Source: Bacteroidales bacterium UBA4284 (GTDB lineage Bacteria; Bacteroidota; Bacteroidia; Bacteroidales; UBA932). Taken from it: DNA of 5,209 nucleotides. The notes under the pieces are model-generated. The model was not told the origin of the DNA. It made no database searches and saw only the letters and a list, made by a program, of their open reading frames with translations. Below, one piece after another: positions 1 to 5,209 of the stretch. The stretch lies in contig DGVM01000085.1 in NCBI GenBank assembly GCA_002395925.1, positions 1-5,209 on the forward strand. The letters are read 5' to 3'. Both the position numbers and the translations under genes were made by a program. Position 1 is the stretch's first letter. Each line of letters opens with the position of its first letter.

Positions 1-3000
1 CCACCATCGCCCTCAACCGCGACATCCGCAGCAGCCTGCCCACAGAGAAGATGACCTGGGTGCTCGAAGGCTACACCGCCGACGGCGACACCGTGCGCCA
101 GGAGCGCAACGCCACCTACAAAGTCAATGGCAACTGCTACAACCTCGAACCAGAACAAGCCTTCCGCGAGTTCAATGAGTTCTCCTCCGCCCGCAACCAC
201 AACAAGAAAGGCTACGACTTCAACAGTGAGCAGTACCGCCTGCGACTCCTCTACACCTATTTCCATAAGAAGAAGGAGAAGGAGATGGTGGATGACTACT
301 ATAACGGGAAGTACGTCGGACGCGTGTGGGCAGACAAGATTGTAGATGACAAGGACAGCACCTTCGCCCTCGTGGACCTCTACCTCACGCCCCTGCCCCA
401 CGGCCTCATGGACAAGACGGTGGACGGCGAGCTGTACCGCAGCGACAACTGGCTCATCACCACCACCAGCGAGCAGACTGACGTGGTGGGCTACAGCAAG
501 CCCTTCGTCGGAGGCTGCATCGACCAGACACCCACCATCGAGTATGAGCAGGACTACTTCAACTCCAGCGGCGGCGACAAGCTCACCGACGAGGACATCG
601 TCTTCAACAACGCCAAGTTCGCCGGCATCAAGAACGCACGGGGAAGCGTCACCAACTCCTATGACCTGCCCTATCGCCTCATCGACCCCTACCTCTACTT
701 CGCATACCTCGGCAAGTGGGTGTTCATCGGCGACCGCGAGATCGACGAGTACGCTTTCGACAATGTGCCCGTGAAGTTCGGCTCCGAGAGCCTCCTCTTC
801 AACTACAACGGAACCACCGTCAACTGCGAGTTCCTCAAGGACAAGACCAACAAGTCCCTGCTCCAGCTCCGCAACCAGATGTACGATGTCTGGAACACCT
901 GGAACTACAACGACTCGACGAACCATCCCAAGTACCCCCTGCCCTCTGTCGGCAGCACCATCGGCGGCCTCACCGCCGCCAACCAGGATGGCAAGGCCAG
1001 CACCGTCGCGCCCCTGAACATCAACTACTACACGGACTACACCTACGTCTTCAGCGACCTGGTGAAGGACTACCTCGGGGCATACAACGTGGCCGACCAG
1101 CTCTGCCAGAAGCTCAACGCATACTCCGGCGAGCTGGTGCAGCGCTTCTACTACTACGCCGCCATCAACAGCGACTCCTTCAACAGCAGCAAGTTCGACA
1201 CGTCGCTGAACGACTACATGAAGTCGTGGAACAGCCTCCACCGAGGCCAGTATATCGAAGCCTCCGACCGCGGCTACAACGTGCGCGTGCCCTTCTACCA
1301 GTTGCCGCTCATCTTCGGCGACTGCTTCGGCGACGGTGCCGCCTTCGGCAACGTATCTTCGCTCAACCGCAGCAAGCGTACTTTCACCTTCTCCGTCGGC
1401 GAGGGCGACATGAAGTCCGGCGACCCCGCCTCGTCCAACCTCAGCCTGCGCTGGCCCAGCGCCGCCTCCAACCTCCTCTTCTTCCGCCTCAACGAGGGAG
1501 CAGCAACGGCCACGAACTACTACGGCTATAACACACTGCCCTTCGTGCAGTTCAGCGGCAAGTACGCACCGAGCTACTCGAACACCCTCTACATCGAGCA
1601 CGACAAGTTCGACGCCCACAAGGCTCTGCAGGCCGTCACCGGTTTCAAGGCTCGCCTCTACCGCGTGGATTCCTACGACATCCAGACCGGTCAGTACACC
1701 GTCAGCCCCAACCAGGACCTCGGCGGCGGACCGTGGGTGAAGACCGTCAACATCGGCACTGGCAACGCCACGGCACCGAATATGGACAAGATGTACGAGG
1801 CCGTGGAGGCTAAGGACATCTTCCTCGCCACCCACTACGACGAGCCCATACCGCAGGCCATCTGGTGCGGATCGACCAACACCCTCATCTTCCACGTCAG
1901 CAACAGTATTATCAAGACGGGCGATGTGTACCGCGTCGGCAGCAAGAACTACGGCCGCGTATCCAACGTCTATGTCGGAGCCAAGGTGACCGACAAATCC
2001 TGGAGCACCTCCAAAATCAGGGACAACTGCACCGACGTGCTCATCATCCCTGCATTCCTCGACTGTGCCAAGGAGGACCTCCGGGACCTGAGCCACTTCT
2101 TCGAGGACTTCAAGAAGCTGCAGAACATCGAGGGCCTGGAGTACCTGTTCACGGACCAGACCACCAAATTGGCATCTATGTTCACTAATTGCGAGAGCCT
2201 GACCAGTCTGGACTTCTCCAAGGTTATTACGCAGAACGTCACCTCCATGTCCCACATGTTCGACGGCTGCACCAAGCTGAAGTCGATTGACCTGAGCAAG
2301 TTCAACACCTCCAAGGTGGAGCACATGAACTCCATGTTCGAGGGCTGCACGTCGCTGACCTCGCTCGACCTGAGCAACTTCACGGGCGACGCCACACGTA
2401 ACACATCCCGAATGTTTGCCGACTGCAGCAATCTGACGTCCATCGACTTGAGTAACGTTGCTTGCGGTGGCGATAATGCCGTCGTTCACGAAATGTTCTA
2501 TGGATGTAATTCACTCCGGAAATTGAACATCGACACCTTTAATCCTAAGGTTGTATACAAAAACTTCCTCGGCCATATGTTCGTTGGAGTCAGCGACAAT
2601 CTCACCTGCCGTTACTTCAGCAGCTTGGACGAACGTATCGTGAGTCAGATTCCTGGAACGAAGAAGGCGGTTCCCGATCAGCGTGCGAAAGTAATATATG
2701 GACGCCTTCCCAATACGGAAGAAGTACTATTATTCGTCTATTCATCCACTGATTATGTCGTGGGTAAGTCCTATGAGATAAAGGTACAATATCTCGACTA
2801 CGACTCCTCAATGTCCAATAACAATATAGCCAATAATCAGTATGCAAGCCAGACCTTCAACGTTTACGTGAAAGGAGCTTGGAAAGGCGAAGATGTTGTC
2901 AACTCCTCTGGCTCTCCCAAGTGGAAGGTTGGTGCCAGCACCGTAAACAAGATTTATATCGACAAGGACTTTGATGCAAAGCCTAATAATACTTCCTATT

Positions 3001-5209
3001 GGTTCAATAACTTCTCGAGAGTCACGGAAATCCACGGTCTGCCACACTTAAACACCTCACTCGTCACCAATATGAGAGATATGTTCAGCGGCTGCTCGAG
3101 TCTGAAGGTACTGGGCTTAGGTTTCTACATGATTGGCTCGCAGAAATATCCCACCAAGTTCGACGTCAGCAATGTCACATCTATGGCAGCGATGTTCAGT
3201 GGGTGTACCTCACTGGAAAGACTCAACCTGAATGGTTGGTCTCTCAGTCGAGTCACCTCGATGTTCCGAATGTTTGAGAATTGCTCCAATCTGATATTCG
3301 ACGGGCAGACGTACGGCCCATTGATTGACGGTTCATCCAACGTCACAGACATGGATCGGATGTTCTCTGGTTGCGCCAAGTTGGAGTGCGATGGTTCCAA
3401 ATATGGATTCCGCATTAATACCGATAAGGTGACCGACATGTATTCCATGTTTAAAGGCTGTACTTCGATGGCGCACCTGCCATTACTGAGCAGCACGGCA
3501 AACGTCACCCGGATGAGCTATATGTTCAATGGGTGTACCAGACTCGAAAATGTAGACCTGTCAGTGTTCAACACCGAAAAGGTCAAGTCCATGGATTATA
3601 TGTTTGCGGAATGCTCGAACGCGAAAGAAATCGATCTGAGCAAAAATAACTTTGACGCTGTCACCAGCGCATCGAATATGTTCTCGAAAGCAAACCGGGA
3701 ATGCTTTATATACATTCCCAGTGATGCAAGCAAGATCGTCAGCGCCTGCCCCGAGGCTTCTTTCCCCAACCGGGTACTCATATATCCGTGCAGCGGCATC
3801 CTCCTACGCTCTGGACAAAATTATGAACTCTTCCTCTATGGTTACCGTACCACATTGAAGTCCGGCGACCGCTGCAACATATCCCCATACAGCGGCTATA
3901 CTGTCGAGACGGTATTCTCTGGCTTGTGGATGCAGAACAGAAAAGAGGAAGACTGGTATGACAATAGGCTGTGGAGCGACTCAAAATACAACGACAAAAT
4001 CAAGAAGGTGACTATTCACAGTTCGTTCAAGAACGTGAAGATCATGAATGCATATTGCTACTTCTGGGGACTGAGCGCGCTGGAAGAGATATCGGGTATC
4101 GAAAACCTGGATATCAGCAAGGCCAAGAGTCTCTACGGCATGTTCCTCGGCTGTATGAGTCTGAAAGATTTCGGTGGGACTATCGATGTCTCTTCAGCCA
4201 CGGACTTGACGCAGATGTTCTCCTTCTGCGCCAGTATGGAAAAGATTCCCGTCAAATTCGGCAGTGGAACGAACATCACATCGATGTCCGCTATGTTCCA
4301 CAATTGTTTCAGCCTCAAGGAAATACCAGCAAGCAATTATCCACACACGGATAATGTCACGGACTTCAGCTATATGTTCTTTGGGTGCTCTAATCTTGTC
4401 AGCGTACCGACACATCTGTTCAATACTTCCAAGGCTACAACCATGAATAGTATGTTCTATGGTTGCACTTCGTTGAACGAAAAGACTTGTAAGGGCATCA
4501 AGGAATTCGACACCAAGAATGTCAAGGAAACAGATAACATGATGCGGAATACTCCCGCTTCTGAATTGGACCTCTCTGCCTGGAACACTTCATCACTGGA
4601 GTCCATGGATGGTATGTTTGCCGGTTGCACCTCGCTGCGAATCCTTAAGCTGGGTTCCAACTGGGATATCAGCAAAGTGGAGAAAGGCACCAAGACCTTC
4701 CAAGATGTCAATTCTCTGGCTGTCATGGTGCCGAAGGCAAAGCTCAGCACCCTGCGAAGCGACTTCACCAGCAAACAAGGCTTCAAGATTGGCACCACGG
4801 GTGACTTCTTAGACGAGAATGCCTCCCAGACGCCACAGGTCATCTGGACCAAGGGCAACAAGACGCTAACCTTCTACTATGGTTTACCAGCGGGCAGCAC
4901 CTTCAACGGACAGACCGTGACCCAGAAGTGGAGCGGCGACGAAGTGCTCAAGAACACCCTCGAATGGACACCGTGGACCAAGGCTGTCAAGGCCGACGTC
5001 ACCAACATTGTCATCGACAAGACCTTCGCCAACGCACGCCCCACCTCCACCAAGGGATGGTTCCGTGGCTGCGAGAAGGTGAAGAGCATCACCGGACTGG
5101 AGAACCTCTGCACCGTCTATAGCGTCACGGACATGTCCTACATGTTCTCCGGCTGCAAGGGCCTGACGGAACTGGTCTTCGACAACAGCCTCCCGCTCTG
5201 GGGCACCAA
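1..5209 (+). CDS. Giant BspA-like (DUF285-type repeat) surface protein, internal fragment open at both ends
   Basis: One frame, codons starting at base 3, is open through base 5207 (1735 codons) with no stop. Neither start nor end of the gene is in the window, so the native protein is longer. Residues 1-616 are an unassigned N-terminal part. From about 617 there are three full modules and one partial module, each a beta-rich spacer, an aromatic cap and an array of ~26-residue repeats with a near-invariant MFxGC followed by LxxLDLSxFNTSxVTxM. This repeat is known from BspA-like/DUF285 surface proteins of Bacteroidales, Bacillota and mycoplasmas. Members are usually exported and some relatives bind host matrix proteins; export and adhesion here are inference, because no signal peptide, lipobox or C-terminal anchor is visible. 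Family assignment is firm; the specific function is unknown. Codon use changes sharply inside the gene: GC-rich at both ends, AT-richer in the middle. Confidence 0.95.
3..1850 (+). other. N-terminal region of the giant protein, unassigned domain(s)
   Basis: Residues 1-616 of the open frame. I do not recognise a family. The segment is rich in Asn, Asp, Tyr, Phe and Ser, has few Cys, and has no membrane-spanning hydrophobic stretch, which fits a folded extracytoplasmic domain set. Visible landmarks are a charged lysine cluster KKKEKE at 89-94, an aromatic/Asn-rich stretch with W297 and W300 (about 296-312), a YYY run at 383-385, and GGGPW at 574-578. The MFxGC repeat and the aromatic cap are both absent. 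Short runs of alternating hydrophobic and polar residues (for example ALVDLYL near 122-128) suggest mostly beta structure, but this is inferred by eye. Codons are almost entirely C- or G-ending. The continuous frame and that codon choice show that it is coding and joined to the repeat part; its role (ligand binding, stalk or enzyme) cannot be told. Confidence 0.6.
1851..2093 (+). other. Module 1 spacer (beta-rich linker before repeat array 1)
   Basis: Residues 617-697. It opens with PQAIWCGSTNTLIFHV, matching PQVIWTKGNKTLTFYY of the module 4 spacer in position and pattern (PQxIW, then a hydrophobic T-L-hydrophobic strand). Near its end, TDVLIIPAFLDC corresponds to TNIVIDKTFANA of module 4. 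It leads into the cap of array 1. This internal similarity supports it as a diverged copy of the spacer usually found between repeat arrays in large Bacteroidales BspA-like proteins. It may fold as a small beta domain that separates solenoid segments; that is inference. Confidence 0.7.
2094..2609 (+). repeat. Repeat array 1: cap plus six ~26-residue BspA/DUF285-type repeats
   Basis: Residues 698-869. The cap is HFFEDF (FF at 699-700), with IEGLEYL starting at 709. Repeat anchors (Met of MF) are at 726 (TNC), 752 (DGC), 778 (EGC), 804 (ADC), 831 (YGC) and 859 (VGV). Spacings are 26, 26, 26, 27 and 28 residues, close to a 78-base period. Between anchors the pattern is SLTSLDxS...NVTSM or equivalent. 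The last copy has lost the conserved Cys and runs into a non-repeat tail (about 870-895). Copies are similar in protein but diverged in DNA, so this is an old array rather than a fresh tandem duplication. Such repeats are expected to stack as a right-handed leucine-rich-type solenoid. Confidence 0.92.
2688..2999 (+). other. Module 2 spacer
   Basis: Residues 896-999. It begins KVIYGRLPNTEEVLLFVYS, aligning with the opening strands of the other spacers. It is longer than spacers 1 and 4, with an Asn/Ser/Tyr-rich centre (about 935-955, including SSMSNNNIANNQY). It ends with NKIYIDKDFDAKP, equivalent to NIVIDKTFANARP in module 4, just ahead of the WF cap at 1000. Codons here are much more A/T-ending (ATA, TTA, AAT) than in the first 2 kb, so this copy has a different base-composition history from spacers 1 and 4. 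Confidence 0.72.
3000..3719 (+). repeat. Repeat array 2: cap plus eight BspA/DUF285-type repeats, one enlarged
   Basis: Residues 1000-1239. The cap is WFNNF at 1000, with IHGLPHL starting at 1010. Repeat anchors are at 1027 (SGC), 1064 (SGC), 1090 (ENC), 1120 (SGC), 1149 (KGC), 1174 (NGC), 1200 (AEC) and 1226 (SKA). Spacings are 37, 26, 30, 29, 25, 26 and 26. The first interval carries about 11 extra residues (around LGFYMIGSQKYPTKF); the third and fourth intervals have small insertions. The last copy lacks the Cys and is followed by CFIYIPSDASK. That tail recalls the IYVP-type end of other BspA-like arrays and may cap the solenoid. Confidence 0.92.
3768..4058 (+). other. Module 3 spacer
   Basis: Residues 1256-1352. 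It starts NRVLIYPCSG, in the same place relative to the preceding array as the other spacer openings, and ends with KKVTIHSSFKN, the counterpart of NIVIDKTFAN in module 4. The centre is aromatic and charged (LWMQNRKEEDWYDNRLW, about 1310-1326). It is the least typical of the four spacers and would be hard to assign alone. Its order between two arrays and the conserved strand-plus-F before the cap are what support it. Confidence 0.62.
4059..4733 (+). repeat. Repeat array 3: cap plus about eight BspA/DUF285-type repeats
   Basis: Residues 1353-1577. The cap is YFWGL at 1353, with ISGIENL starting at 1363. Anchors are at 1380 (LGC), 1405 (SFC), 1431 (HNC), 1458 (FGC), 1484 (YGC), 1513 (degenerate MMRNT), 1538 (AGC) and 1565 (degenerate TFQDV). 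Spacings are 25, 26, 27, 26, 29, 25 and 27. Two copies have lost the conserved Cys, and the final one has also lost the Met. The array closes with LAVMVPKAKLS, similar in pattern to the FIYIPSDASK tail of array 2. Confidence 0.92.
4833..5057 (+). other. Module 4 spacer, the most typical copy
   Basis: Residues 1611-1685. It reads PQVIWTKGNKTLTFYYG, then a polar stretch with W1645-region aromatics, then TNIVIDKTFANARPTSTKG before the WF cap. This TLTFYY... plus ...F-x-x-A-R-P-T-S-T... pattern is what I know from spacers of large Bacteroidales BspA-like proteins, and it is the main taxonomic clue in the window. Codons return to being mostly C/G-ending, like the first 2 kb and unlike modules 2 and 3. 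Confidence 0.8.
5058..5207 (+). repeat. Start of repeat array 4, cut by the window edge
   Basis: Residues 1686-1735. The cap is WFRGC at 1686, with ITGLENL starting at 1696. The first full repeat anchor is MFSGC at 1714, 28 residues after the cap. The following KGLTELVFDNS is the expected leucine-type strand. Unlike the caps of arrays 1-3, this one carries the Cys typical of the inner repeats. The frame is still open at the last base, so further repeats are expected downstream. Confidence 0.9.

Noticed and set aside
1..126. Possible gene start near the left edge (ATG at base 51)
   Set aside because: The frame is open upstream of that ATG with the same codon style, no ribosome binding site precedes it, and no signal peptide follows. 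The gene most likely starts outside the window.
716..1531. 271-codon + strand open frame, very rich in Arg, Gln, Pro and Leu
   Set aside because: The composition is the product of reading GC-ending codons of the main frame out of register. It has no motif and overlaps a continuous, convincing coding frame.
1970..2443. Long open frame on the minus strand with recurring QPSNM-like peptides
   Set aside because: It is the antisense shadow of the MFxGC repeats: CATGTTCGAGGGCTG reads QPSNM on the other strand. Its periodicity comes from the sense repeat, and the sense frame is clearly the coding one.
2178..2580. Regular ~78-base periodicity, considered as CRISPR or DNA-level tandem repeat
   Set aside because: The copies are conserved only in protein pattern, with no identical direct repeats and no unique spacers. 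The period is three times the 26-residue repeat.
2400..2700. Possible insertion or gene fusion point with a frameshift where composition changes
   Set aside because: The same frame continues with in-register repeats through the change, and no stop, inverted repeat or target duplication is visible. It is kept only as a composition finding.
3125..3508. Second minus-strand open frame with recurring QPxNI/M peptides
   Set aside because: Same cause as at 1970-2443: it lies opposite array 2 and mirrors its repeats. It has no independent family signature.
3971..4354. 127-codon + strand open frame within array 3
   Set aside because: It overlaps the MFxGC repeats in another register, its translation shows no repeat or domain, and the main frame is uninterrupted here.

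Overview
The whole window lies inside one very long protein-coding gene on the + strand. The frame with codons starting at base 3 stays open for 1735 codons to base 5207, with no stop codon. The gene continues past both edges, so neither its start, its signal peptide nor its C-terminus is visible. No other gene, RNA, promoter, terminator or mobile element can be supported here. Residue numbers below are codons of this frame (residue = first base of codon / 3).

Layout: residues 1 to about 616 are a region rich in Asn, Tyr, Asp and aromatic residues that I cannot assign to a family. From about residue 617 the protein becomes modular. Three complete modules and the start of a fourth each consist of a beta-rich spacer, a conserved aromatic cap ([W/Y/F]F, then I-x-G-[L/I]-x-x-L ten residues after the cap starts), and an array of about 26-residue repeats of the form MFxGCxxLxxLDLSxFNTSxVTxM. 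This is the repeat of the BspA-like/DUF285 surface-protein family (26-residue leucine-rich-type repeats). Modules begin near residues 617, 896, 1256 and 1611.

Organism: the spacer type in module 4 (LTFYYG... then ...NIVIDKTFANARPTS...WF...SITGLENL) is the form I associate with large BspA-like proteins of Bacteroidales, especially Prevotella-like gut, rumen or oral bacteria. Together with the moderately high GC, this makes a Bacteroidales genome or metagenomic contig the best guess. That is inference from family knowledge, not a search result.

The most notable signal beyond the architecture is a codon-usage mosaic inside the single frame. The first ~2.1 kb and the last ~0.35 kb use almost only C/G-ending codons. 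The middle (~2.16-4.82 kb, modules 1 array to 3) uses AAT, ATA, TTA and other A/T-ending codons freely. This suggests that repeat modules were gained or exchanged by recombination between arrays. The protein is probably a secreted or surface-attached adhesin-like molecule, but no binding partner can be read from the sequence.
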